Part shown: piece by piece, positions 1 through 5,626 of the stretch
Layout: each line of letters starts with the position of its first letter
Numbering within the stretch: position 1 is the stretch's first letter
NCBI GenBank assembly: GCA_002404095.1
Contig: DHJA01000231.1
Span: 22,112 to 31,717 of the forward strand
Length of the DNA: 9,606 bases
Reading direction: 5' to 3'
Origin: Planctomycetaceae bacterium UBA4732
GTDB lineage: Bacteria; Planctomycetota; Planctomycetia; Gemmatales; Gemmataceae
Translations under genes and position numbers: made by a program
Notes under the pieces: model-generated
What the model was told of the DNA's origin: nothing
Databases searched by the model: none
What the model saw: only the letters and a program-made list of their open reading frames with translations

Positions 1-126
1 CCGCTACGGCTGCCCGGCAGCACGCTGCCGGCCGCCAGTCCAGTGGGATTCGGCGCCGACCGGCTGTTTACGCCGCTCAGCGACGGCACGGTGCTGTTGC
101 CGTTGTTAAGCCGGATGCGACCGTAG
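1..126 (+). CDS. C-terminal fragment of an unidentified protein (5' end outside window)
   Basis: Reading frame 1 is open from the first base to a TAG at 124-126 and encodes 41 residues, ending GTVLLPLLSRMRP. The stretch GFGADRLFTPLSDGTVLLPL alternates hydrophobic residues and Gly/Asp turns, as a beta-propeller blade or another beta-rich repeat would. That is only an impression, and no family can be named from 41 residues. The gene converges on the zinc-ribbon gene with just 16 bases between the two stop codons, and no terminator hairpin is visible in the gap. A short hairpin-forming run at 15-30 lies inside the frame. The frame is supported only by its lack of stops and plausible composition. 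Confidence 0.5.
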   Translation, partial: PLRLPGSTLPAASPVGFGADRLFTPLSDGTVLLPLLSRMRP

Positions 127-142
127 GGTTAATGAATCGGTG

Positions 143-838
143 CTATGGACCCGTAAAGCCGGAGTGGTTGAATTTCTGCCCGGACTTGGTGCTGAGAACA
201 CATAAACGATTGATGGCCTGGTCGTTCGTGAAGTCAACGGTGATGAGGGATGTGCCGCTCATCCAGGTTGCGGTTTTTGTTGTGCCCTGATCGAGCGTAT
301 GGAGAGGCTCACCCAAGATGCCCTTGACCTGGGCTTCCGACATACCTTTCTGAATCTTGGTGTAGTTGATGAGATTAACGGAGCCGCTGCCGGCGTTGAC
401 CATATCGGCCACGCTGTTGTAGAAAAAATACCCGCCGATGCCACAGCCGGCGCAGCACAGCAGCAACAGACCACCGCCAATGCTTGTCAACCAGACCCAC
501 AACGGTACGCCTTTCTTCTTCCGCTTTTTCTTCCTCCTCCTAGCCGGCCGGACGTCTTCCGGCTCGTCGTCCTCCGGCTCGTCGTCCACCGGCTCGTCGT
601 CGAGGATTTCCCCGGCGTCCGACGCGTCCTCCGGCTCCTCTCGTCTCGGCGCCGGCTTCGGTCTTGGAGCGGGCGGCCGCGGCGCGGCCGGCTTGGGCGC
701 CGGCGCGTCCTCTTCTTCGGCCGGCACGGCGAACACCGTAGCGCATTTCGGACATTTGATCCGCGCCCCGGCGGAAAGCGGCGTTTTGGGCCTCAGCGTC
801 GCGTTGCACGAGGGGCACGTCACGGTCGTCGAAGGCAT
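143..838 (-). CDS. Zinc-ribbon, single-span membrane protein with SmpA/OmlA-like C-terminal domain
   Basis: A 231-residue protein of unknown function. Residues 8-32 form a CxxC...CxxC zinc ribbon (C8, C11, C29, C32) of the MJ0042/zinc-ribbon type. Residues 40-98 are a Pro/Ala- and Asp/Glu-rich disordered linker with five-residue DDEP(V/E) repeats. Residues 100-109 are almost all Arg/Lys. A hydrophobic span follows at about 111-140, containing CCAGCG. Residues 158-225 resemble the SmpA/OmlA (BamE-like) fold, with the signature KIQKGMSEAQVKGILGEP. By the positive-inside rule, the basic patch places the zinc ribbon in the cytoplasm and the C-terminal domain outside. The start is the first ATG of the frame and the region before it has only a weak purine-rich site. 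It diverges from the stress-protein gene. Domain calls come from motif recognition only. Confidence 0.85.
   Translation of the reverse strand: MPSTTVTCPSCNATLRPKTPLSAGARIKCPKCATVFAVPAEEEDAPAPKPAAPRPPAPRPKPAPRREEPEDASDAGEILDDEPVDDEPEDDEPEDVRPARRRKKKRKKKGVPLWVWLTSIGGGLLLLCCAGCGIGGYFFYNSVADMVNAGSGSVNLINYTKIQKGMSEAQVKGILGEPLHTLDQGTTKTATWMSGTSLITVDFTNDQAINRLCVLSTKSGQKFNHSGFTGP
559..603 (-). repeat. Three tandem 15-base units encoding the DDEP linker repeat
   Basis: Units start at 559, 574 and 589 on the plus strand. Each begins CCGGCTCGTCGT and ends with a variable triplet (cct, cca, cga). On the minus strand they encode the Asp-Asp-Glu-Pro-x motif of the acidic linker. The period keeps the reading frame, so copy number could change without disrupting the protein. 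Confidence 0.8.
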
Positions 839-935
839 CGCAGCTCACTTTCGTCGTTTGTGAGATCAAGAAGCAGACAGGCGCCGCGGGCGGCCCTTGC
901 GTGTATTTTATAAGGAGCGCCGCCAAAGGAACTAT

Positions 936-964
936 TTGGCGCGGGCCGTCGGTATTGGTAGGAT
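936..964 (+). promoter_or_regulatory. Possible sigma70-type promoter of the stress-protein gene
   Basis: TTGGCG (936-941) and TAGGAT (959-964) are separated by 17 bases, each matching 4 of 6 consensus positions. Transcription would begin about 50 bases before the start codon at 1024. This is a weak match in a GC-rich genome and could occur by chance. Confidence 0.3.
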
Positions 965-1010
965 AGTAACGGTACTCTCCCACTTCTTCACGTTGGGCGA
1001 CATTGACGCC

Positions 1011-1016
1011 AGGAGG
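1011..1016 (+). promoter_or_regulatory. Ribosome binding site that sets the stress-protein start
   Basis: A perfect AGGAGG lies seven bases before GTG 1024. The other in-frame candidates fit poorly: GTG 1018 is only one base after the site, and TTG 1003 lies upstream of it. This fixes the start at 1024. Confidence 0.8.
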
Positions 1017-1023
1017 TGTGTTC

Positions 1024-1494
1024 GTGATCCGCATCGAAAAGATTTTGTACCCGACTGATTTCTCGTCCTACTCCAACCAGGCGTATTTCCACGCCATCGC
1101 CCAGGCCGAGAGCCACGGCGCCAGCCTCACCGTGCTGTTCGTCTACACGCCCGACATGATCACGCCCGGCTCCGAAGGCGACGAAGACGCCGACCATCGC
1201 TACTGGCAGAACCAGCTCGAACAAATCCGTCCCATGGACGCCGCCATTACGGTGCGCCACGTCTTCCTCGTTGGCGATCCGGCCACGGAGATCGTCCGAT
1301 TCGGCCGCGACGCCGGCATGGATCTGATCGTCATGGGTACGCACGGCCGCACCGGAGTGGAACGGCTGCTCATGGGCAGCGTGGCGGAGCGGGTGCTGCG
1401 CGACGCCTCATGCTCGGTGTTGGTGGTGAAGCTGCCGCGCGGCCAGCCGGTAACGCAACGCGGCGATGTGGAAGTAGCGGCCAGCCCCGCGTAA
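1024..1494 (+). CDS. Universal stress protein, UspA family, ATP-binding class
   Basis: A 156-residue single-domain Usp, the usual length for the family. The N-terminus IRIEKILYPTDFSSYSNQA is the first strand and helix of the alpha/beta Usp fold. The ATP-binding signature G-2x-G-9x-G-(S/T) is complete: G105-T-H-G108, nine residues, then G118-S119, followed by the last strand SVLVVKLP. The protein should therefore bind ATP, like MJ0577-type members and unlike E. coli UspA. Usp proteins are cytoplasmic dimers linked to stress survival, and the exact role here cannot be read from sequence. The start is GTG 1024, chosen from the AGGAGG seven bases upstream. The gene stands alone on its strand, and a palindrome (1513-1557) follows 18 bases after its stop. 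Confidence 0.93.
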   Translation: MIRIEKILYPTDFSSYSNQAYFHAIAQAESHGASLTVLFVYTPDMITPGSEGDEDADHRYWQNQLEQIRPMDAAITVRHVFLVGDPATEIVRFGRDAGMDLIVMGTHGRTGVERLLMGSVAERVLRDASCSVLVVKLPRGQPVTQRGDVEVAASPA

Positions 1495-1512
1495 TGGGAA
1501 GCTAAAGCGATA

Positions 1513-1557
1513 GATCCTATAGAACTTATAAGTCCTATAGGACTTATAAGTCGTATA
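1513..1557. repeat. Palindromic repeat of five 9-base units between convergent genes; likely two-way terminator
   Basis: Five consecutive 9-base units end in TATA: gatcctata, gaacttata, agtcctata, ggacttata and agtcgtata. Within them 1524-1551 is a perfect 28-base palindrome centred on CCTATAGG (1534-1541). It is AT-rich against a GC-rich background and fills most of the 69-base gap between the stop codons of the stress protein and the anti-sigma-like gene. It could fold as a hairpin in RNA from either strand, but there is no clear U-tract. A related element lies at 5627-5682. Confidence 0.75.
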
Positions 1558-1563
1558 GAAACC

Positions 1564-2553
1564 TCACGGCCCCAAACACGGCGTCGCCTCGCTCGGCCCC
1601 AGCACCGTGTCGAACTGGTGTTCCCCCGCCAACACCCGGTTCTTCAAATTCCGATATATATCATCTCGATCCACGCCGACCGTCGGTTCGACGCACCAAC
1701 GCACCTGACCGCCAATGTAGAGGACGTTCTGGCCGGCCCCGCCGTGATTGGGGCTGTTGCCGCGGCCGTCGGTCTGCGGGCGGTCGGCGAGAATCGGCAA
1801 GAGGTTGCCGGAATCGCGGCGCAACCCCATCAATTCGTCGCCCTCACGGTAGCCGAGGGAATAGGCGTAATCGCCGCCGAGATCGCGCGTCAGGGCGTGG
1901 AACTCGTCGGGCCGTCGCCGCGCCAGCTCGTCCAGTTCGGTGAGGGAACAGGTCGGCGGCGTCCGGGGAGTTTGGGCCGGGCAGACGGTGTTCACATCGG
2001 CGCTCATCGCGCCGGAGTCGGCGAGAAGGGGCGCGTAGACGCCGGCGAAGTTTCGCGGCGGTTCGACTTCGACGCGCGGGAAAGCGCCGCCGCCTTCGGG
2101 GTGGTCGTCGGCGTACACCTGCAACGCCGTCCAGATTCCATGTAGATTGTTTTGGCAGGCCAGGATTCGGTAGTCGCGCCACTGTCGCGCCAGCCAGGTC
2201 ATGCCCATTCCCGCACTCAAAACGAGTATAAGGGTCGCCACGGCGAGGTCGGCGCGGCGCATTCCCCGGCGGAGGGGCGCGCCAATCTGACGGCGCGACG
2301 GCTGCGGCGCGACCCGCAACCGACGGCTCTGATATTCGGCGACATGCGCGAGGGTATGATTCACGAGGCCGGGCGGAGGTTCCGGCGCGTCGGCGTCATC
2401 AGCCAACGGCGCCAGCAGTTGCCGAAGCTCCTCGAGCCGCGCCCGCCCCTCTGGATGAAGGCGCAAGTGCGCCTCAACAGCCCGCTGGGCGTCGCGGTCG
2501 AGAGCGCCCAGGAGATAACCGAGCAGATTTTCGTCCATCGTATCAGGCTTCAT
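1564..2553 (-). CDS. Anti-sigma-factor-like membrane protein with pseudopilin/DUF1559-like periplasmic domain
   Basis: A 329-residue protein whose start overlaps the end of the ECF sigma gene by 11 bases (ATGAAGCCTGA), implying translational coupling and a role as that sigma factor's partner. Residues 7-50 resemble an anti-sigma N-domain (DENLLGYLLGALD, then a helical RLEELRQLLAPL). However, the usual zinc motif HxxxCxxC reads H29-L-R-L-H33-P-E-G36, so both cysteines are missing. A membrane span runs from about 102 to 122. The external part begins with ACQNNLHGIWTALQVYADDH (132-151), like the CQNNLKQIGLA segment of DUF1559 proteins. It ends with NHGGAGQNVLYIGGQVRW (269-286), like their H-X9-DG tail but with GG in place of DG. 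Cysteines at 191 and 202 could pair. A later in-frame ATG at 2538 is an alternative start. Confidence 0.72.
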   Translation of the reverse strand: MKPDTMDENLLGYLLGALDRDAQRAVEAHLRLHPEGRARLEELRQLLAPLADDADAPEPPPGLVNHTLAHVAEYQSRRLRVAPQPSRRQIGAPLRRGMRRADLAVATLILVLSAGMGMTWLARQWRDYRILACQNNLHGIWTALQVYADDHPEGGGAFPRVEVEPPRNFAGVYAPLLADSGAMSADVNTVCPAQTPRTPPTCSLTELDELARRRPDEFHALTRDLGGDYAYSLGYREGDELMGLRRDSGNLLPILADRPQTDGRGNSPNHGGAGQNVLYIGGQVRWCVEPTVGVDRDDIYRNLKNRVLAGEHQFDTVLGPSEATPCLGP

Positions 2554-3178
2554 GAACGGCGGGCGCCGGGGACATCGACTCTTGCAGTTTCATTAACGCG
2601 GCGTGCAGCCGCGACTTGACCGTGCCGACAGGGATGCCCATGACGTCGGCGACTTCGCGGTATTTCATCCCCTGGTAGTAGGCCAGGATCAACACTTGCT
2701 TGAGGAAAGCCGGCAGAAGCTCCACGGCGGCCCGCACACGCTCGGCCTGTTCGTTGCCGGAGGCCGTCTCGAACGGGTCGAGACTTCGGCCCTCCAAGTT
2801 GGAGGCGAGGCTGTCGGCCTCGCCGTCGGGGCCGGCGTCACGGGTCTGCTCCAGGCTCACGGCCTGATGCCGGCCGTTGCGGCGCAGGGCGTCCACGGCT
2901 TGATGCGTGGCGATGGTGTACAACCATGGCCGCACGCGCCGGCCGACTTCGTACTGGGCGCTCTTGAGGTGCAGCTGAAGGAAGGTGTTTTGAAACACAT
3001 CCTCGGCCAAACTGCCGTCGCCGAGATAGCGGCGGAGATAGCCGTACAGCTCGCGCTCGTAGCGGCGGACCAGGACGCCGAAGGCCTGCGATTCGCCGGC
3101 CTGAAAGCGGGCCATGAGTTCCTCGTCGGAACGGCCCGTGAGGGTGTCAAGTTTTGGCACGTCCTGTTCACTCTCCAT
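2543..3178 (-). CDS. ECF-type sigma-70 family RNA polymerase sigma factor
   Basis: A 211-residue sigma factor of group 4 (ECF) size that directs RNA polymerase to a small regulon. Region 2 spans about 33-100, with LAEDVFQNTFLQLH (58-70) for core binding and RPWLYTIATHQAVDALRR (83-100) for -10 recognition. A poorly conserved linker (103-143) follows. Region 4 spans about 150-200, with the helix-turn-helix YREVADVMGIPVGTVKSRLH (173-192) for -35 recognition. The stop overlaps the start of the downstream membrane protein, the usual sigma/anti-sigma arrangement. The start ATG has no clear Shine-Dalgarno site. A TTGACA lies on the coding strand 75-80 bases upstream (3253-3258) but has no well-spaced -10 box. 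The signal it responds to cannot be read from sequence. Confidence 0.93.
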   Translation of the reverse strand: MESEQDVPKLDTLTGRSDEELMARFQAGESQAFGVLVRRYERELYGYLRRYLGDGSLAEDVFQNTFLQLHLKSAQYEVGRRVRPWLYTIATHQAVDALRRNGRHQAVSLEQTRDAGPDGEADSLASNLEGRSLDPFETASGNEQAERVRAAVELLPAFLKQVLILAYYQGMKYREVADVMGIPVGTVKSRLHAALMKLQESMSPAPAVHEA

Positions 3179-3307
3179 ACGCGACAGCGGGCGAACGAGT
3201 TCACGATAACATTAAAACGAATGGTTGTATTCTGTCTGTGGTAGGGGGACGCTGTCAAGGAGGGCGGAGCGGAATTTAAGATCCTCGCACCCTGGGCGAA
3301 GGTACTG

Positions 3308-3341
3308 CTGAGTCCGGGGGAGGGAAGGGGGCGACTCAGGG
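3308..3341 (+). other. G-rich inverted repeat with a G-quadruplex motif at the end of the anti-sigma gene
   Basis: CTGAGTC (3308-3314) and GACTCAG (3333-3339) form a 7-base stem around a G-rich stretch. The plus strand also has four G-runs at 3316-3320, 3322-3324, 3327-3331 and 3339-3341, separated by 1, 2 and 7 bases, which fits the G3+N1-7 rule. The element covers the anti-sigma stop codon (3336-3338). In the minus-strand mRNA the loop is C-rich, so any quadruplex would form in DNA or antisense RNA. The rest of the gap (3179-3307) shows nothing clear beyond the unpaired TTGACA. Confidence 0.4.
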
Positions 3342-4094
3342 AGATTCCTGGTTGAGCCGGGCGAACTCGCCCAACTCCTCCGCGTTCAGGTCGGACACGG
3401 CCCAGAAGTCCAGGCCGCCCTGCCGCCAATGCACGAGGTTGTAGCCGCGCCGCGACAGCGACCGCGCCGGCGAATCGGCGTCGCCTTCGGTCGGCCAGAC
3501 GAATAGGTTGATGACGTGCTTGGCCCGCCCATAGACCAGCGCGGCCGTCGGCCGGTCGTCGAGGTAATCGAGCCGGCCGCCCAACAGCGGGTATCCTTGC
3601 TCCGTAAAGTCCTTGACCGGCGGCGAGAAGTCCACTTGGCCTGTAAACCACGGTTTGACTGTGTGCCGGTCGGTGGACTTCACATCCTGAAGGTGATCGG
3701 CCATCAGCGACCGCACATGAGCGGCCACAAGGTCGCGCGGCAAATCGGCCCCCGGTTGAGGCTTTCGGGCCGTCCCAAGGAACGTCCCGGCCGCGCCAAA
3801 CCCGACGCCGACTAGCAAAACCGCCGCCGCCGACAGCCAGGATCGCACCCGATTTTTGGACGAGCCGGGTCGGGTATGCGCCTGGAGACCGGACTGAACG
3901 CGATCGCGAAGGCCGGCCGGAGCGGTGTAACGGAAAGCCACTTCCTGGAGGCCCGCTCGCAACGCCTTTTGCGTCTCTAACTCACTGGCACATTCGGGGC
4001 AGCCGGCCAGGTGCTCCGCGAACGCCGCCCGGCGCGGCGCGTCCAGTTCGTCATCGAAGTAGGGATGCAAATCGTTTGATTCGGGGCAATTCAC
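3336..4094 (-). CDS. Zinc-type (zf-HC2) transmembrane anti-sigma factor
   Basis: A 252-residue membrane anti-sigma factor. The N-terminus MNCPESNDLHPYFDDELD, followed by H28-x3-C32-x2-C35 (HLAGCPEC), is the classic zinc anti-sigma domain that holds a sigma factor at the membrane. One membrane span lies at about 86-107 (SWLSAAAVLLVGVGFGAAG). The external domain (about 120-252) has the VDFSPPVKDFTEQGYPLLGGRLDYL segment common to anti-sigma proteins of this architecture. I chose GTG 4094 because GAGGAG lies seven bases upstream and the protein then begins MNCPE, the usual form. An ATG 15 bases further upstream has no such site. The start lies one base after the stop of the sigma remnant, so the two were once coupled. 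With that sigma factor decapitated, this protein has lost its cognate partner and probably its promoter. Confidence 0.88.
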   Translation of the reverse strand: MNCPESNDLHPYFDDELDAPRRAAFAEHLAGCPECASELETQKALRAGLQEVAFRYTAPAGLRDRVQSGLQAHTRPGSSKNRVRSWLSAAAVLLVGVGFGAAGTFLGTARKPQPGADLPRDLVAAHVRSLMADHLQDVKSTDRHTVKPWFTGQVDFSPPVKDFTEQGYPLLGGRLDYLDDRPTAALVYGRAKHVINLFVWPTEGDADSPARSLSRRGYNLVHWRQGGLDFWAVSDLNAEELGEFARLNQESP

Positions 4095-4095
4095 G

Positions 4096-4221
4096 TTAAC
4101 TCTCCTCATTCAGGCGCCGCGCCAGGCGGTCGCGGAGCATTCCCCGTCCGCGCGCGAGGCGCGACATGACGGTGCCGAGCGGCGCCTCCGTGACCGCGGC
4201 GATTTCCTTGTAGGAGAGTCC
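4096..4221 (-). pseudogene. 3' remnant of an ECF sigma factor gene (region 4 only)
   Basis: The minus strand encodes 41 residues that match sigma region 4 well: [20 protein letters not shown] (first 20), then [21 protein letters not shown] and TAA at 4098-4096. This is the -35-binding helix-turn-helix plus the C-terminal tail. The next codon upstream (4224-4222) is TAA, so the sigma frame ends abruptly where cupredoxin sequence begins on the other strand. A whole ECF factor is usually 160-200 residues, so about 75-80% is missing, including all of region 2. The remnant sits immediately before the zinc anti-sigma gene, showing it was that protein's cognate sigma factor. It has no start codon of its own and should be non-functional. 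An assembly error could give the same picture. Confidence 0.85.
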
Positions 4222-4224
4222 TTA
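4221..4224. other. Deletion breakpoint or assembly misjoin between sigma factor and cupredoxin
   Basis: Recognisable sigma codons end at 4221 and recognisable cupredoxin codons begin at 4224 on the opposite strand, leaving two bases at most unassigned. Both genes read away from the junction and both lack their 5' ends. Loss of one internal segment covering the divergent promoter region explains both truncations. Confidence 0.75.
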
Positions 4225-4460
4225 TCGACAATTTCAGCTTCGATCCCCCTGAGGCGACCGTGCCCGTCGGCGCCGAAGTGACCTGGGTCAACCACGACGA
4301 TGTGCCGCACACCGCCACCAGCACGGCCAAGCCGAAAGCCTTTGACTCCGGCGCCCTCGACACCGATCAGAAGTATTCCCACGTCTTCACGGCCGCGGGG
4401 CAATACGAGTATTTTTGTGCCGTACATCCGAAAATGACCGGTCGCGTCATTGTCAAGTAA
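4224..4460 (+). pseudogene. 5'-truncated cupredoxin (plastocyanin/amicyanin-like blue copper protein)
   Basis: The frame encodes 78 residues from IDNFSFDPPEATVPVG to MTGRVIVK. The type 1 copper ligands are all present: His in NHDDVPHTAT and the C-x2-H-x2-M set in FCAVHPKM. Related proteins are exported and bind one copper for electron transfer or copper handling. Here the signal peptide, the first beta-strand and the start codon are missing. Upstream in frame there is no ATG, GTG or TTG before a TGA at 4191-4193. An internal GTG at 4260 could give 66 residues, but these would lack the first strands and any export signal. The truncation abuts the sigma-factor remnant. The next plus-strand gene is a metallophosphoesterase, and I recall this pairing, together with a sigma/anti-sigma pair, from other bacteria. 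Confidence 0.85.
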
Positions 4461-4463
4461 ATC
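4446..4463 (+). repeat. Left copy of an imperfect 18-base direct repeat flanking the palindromic element
   Basis: gtcattgtcaagtaaatc covers the last codons of the cupredoxin (V-I-V-K-stop) and directly precedes the element at 4464. It matches the right copy (4604-4621) at 15 of 18 positions. Confidence 0.6.
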
Positions 4464-4596
4464 CTGGTTCCCACGCTCCGCGTGGGAACCCACGGGTGCG
4501 ACGCTCTGCGTCGCGTCCGGCCCCGGGAAGCGGCGTCCCGCGTGTTCGGGACGCAGAGCGTCCGGGCTGCGTTCCCACGCAGAGCGTGGGAACCAG
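4464..4596. mobile_element. MITE-like palindromic element with nested inverted repeats, non-coding
   Basis: The 26-base ends (4464-4489 and 4571-4596) are inverted repeats differing at one position. Each end is itself a hairpin, with arms GTTCCCACGC and GCGTGGGAAC around three bases. Inside, GACGCTCTGCGTC (from 4500) and GACGCAGAGCGTC (near 4549) form a second inverted pair. The 133-base element has no gene. Chance open frames across it read GSHAERGN-like peptides, which I recall as a signature of a widespread planctomycete repeat. It sits between the cupredoxin stop and the metallophosphoesterase ribosome binding site, where it could act as an mRNA hairpin or attenuator. No transposase is nearby. 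Confidence 0.75.
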
Positions 4597-4603
4597 GTGC
4601 GTC

Positions 4604-4621
4604 GTCATCGTCAAGTGAACC
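4604..4621 (+). repeat. Right copy of the imperfect 18-base direct repeat
   Basis: gtcatcgtcaagtgaacc lies seven bases after the palindromic element and again reads V-I-V-K-stop, in a different frame from the cupredoxin. It may be a decayed target-site duplication or a duplicated gene end. Confidence 0.6.
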
Positions 4622-4641
4622 CTTTTTTACGGAGAATCGCA

Positions 4642-5592
4642 ATGGACCAACACATCACCCACGACCCTCACGGCGACGGCATCGACCGTCGGGGTATGCT
4701 CAAGTGCATGGCCTGGGTCGGCGCCGGCGTGGCCTGGACCCTGACCGGCGGCGTGTTAACGTCGCGCCTGCTCGGCCGCGAGGCCGCCGGCGCCGACAAG
4801 GGCGACTTCACCTTCGTCCAGATCAGTGACAGCCACATCGGCTTCAACAAGGAGCCGAACAAGGATGTGGTCGGCACATTCAAAATCGCCGTGGACAAGA
4901 TCAACGCCTTGCCGGACGCGCCGGCTTTCCTCCTGCACACCGGCGACCTGACGCACCTGTCGAAACCGGAGGAGTTTGACACCGTATCGGAGATCCTCAA
5001 AGGGGCGAAAGTCGGCGCCCGCTACTTCGTGCCCGGCGAACACGATGTTTTCACCGACGACGGCAAGCGCTACCTGGAGCGTTACGGCAAAGACGCGCAG
5101 GGCGGCGGTTGGCACAGCTTCGACTACAAGGGCGTCCATTTCGTCGGCCTGGTCAACGTGATGAACCTCAAAGCCGGCGGCCTCGGCGTCCTGGGTCAGG
5201 ATCAGCTGGACTGGCTGAAAAAGGACGTAAGCGGACTCGGCGGCAGTACACCGATAGTGGTGTACGCGCACGTGCCGCTTTGGATGGTCTACGAGAAATG
5301 GGGCTGGGGCACGTCGGACGCGGCGCAGGCGTTGGCCCTGCTGAAGCGTTTCGGCTCAGTGACGGTGCTGAACGGCCACATCCATCAGGTGCTGCAAAAA
5401 GTCGAGGGCAACGTGACGTTCCATACGGCCTGTTCGACGGCGTTCCCGCAACCGGCGCCGGGCATAGCGGCGTCGCCTGGACCGATTAAGGACACGCCCG
5501 CCGACAAGCTGCGCAGCCTACTTGGGCTGACCGCGGTGAACTATGTCGAGACGAAAAGCGCGCTGGCGGTGATCGACGCGACCCTGGTGTGA
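4642..5592 (+). CDS. Tat-exported metallophosphoesterase (calcineurin-like)
   Basis: A 316-residue phosphoesterase with an N-terminal twin-arginine signal: DRRGMLK (15-21), then a hydrophobic stretch to about 45 and export to the periplasm. The metal-binding motifs are in order: D63-x-H65 (ISDSHIG), G101-D102 (TGDLTH), GEHD (132-135), H210 (YAHVPLW) and GHIH (245-248). These bind two metal ions and hydrolyse a phosphoester. GEHD has Glu where the family usually has Asn (GNHD), which I believe is typical of this subfamily. The substrate is unknown. The start is ATG 4642, with GGAG seven bases upstream; the frame is open further upstream only through the palindromic repeat. The gene lies downstream of the truncated cupredoxin and probably shared its promoter, so the break at about 4222 may have silenced it. 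It ends before a strong palindrome. Confidence 0.92.
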   Translation: MDQHITHDPHGDGIDRRGMLKCMAWVGAGVAWTLTGGVLTSRLLGREAAGADKGDFTFVQISDSHIGFNKEPNKDVVGTFKIAVDKINALPDAPAFLLHTGDLTHLSKPEEFDTVSEILKGAKVGARYFVPGEHDVFTDDGKRYLERYGKDAQGGGWHSFDYKGVHFVGLVNVMNLKAGGLGVLGQDQLDWLKKDVSGLGGSTPIVVYAHVPLWMVYEKWGWGTSDAAQALALLKRFGSVTVLNGHIHQVLQKVEGNVTFHTACSTAFPQPAPGIAASPGPIKDTPADKLRSLLGLTAVNYVETKSALAVIDATLV

Positions 5593-5626
5593 GCGCCGGA
5601 AATTGCCAATGACCCCCTTGTCAGAA

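Noticed and set aside
299..913. Plus-strand open frames over the zinc-ribbon gene
   Set aside because: They are Arg-rich or Ser-rich antisense shadows of a gene with clear domains on the other strand.
1003..1023. TTG 1003 or GTG 1018 as the stress-protein start
   Set aside because: AGGAGG at 1011-1016 lies downstream of the TTG and only one base before GTG 1018; GTG 1024 is spaced correctly.
1513..1557. CRISPR-like array from the 9-base units
   Set aside because: The units are too short and have no spacers. The structure is a tandem palindrome.
3224..3258. TTGACA on the minus strand upstream of the ECF sigma gene as a promoter
   Set aside because: The nearest -10-like sequence (TACAAC) is 23 bases away, too far for a normal promoter.
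4450..4641. Upstream extension of the phosphoesterase frame to 4450
   Set aside because: This part reads through the palindromic repeat. The Tat signal and a well-placed GGAG support ATG 4642.
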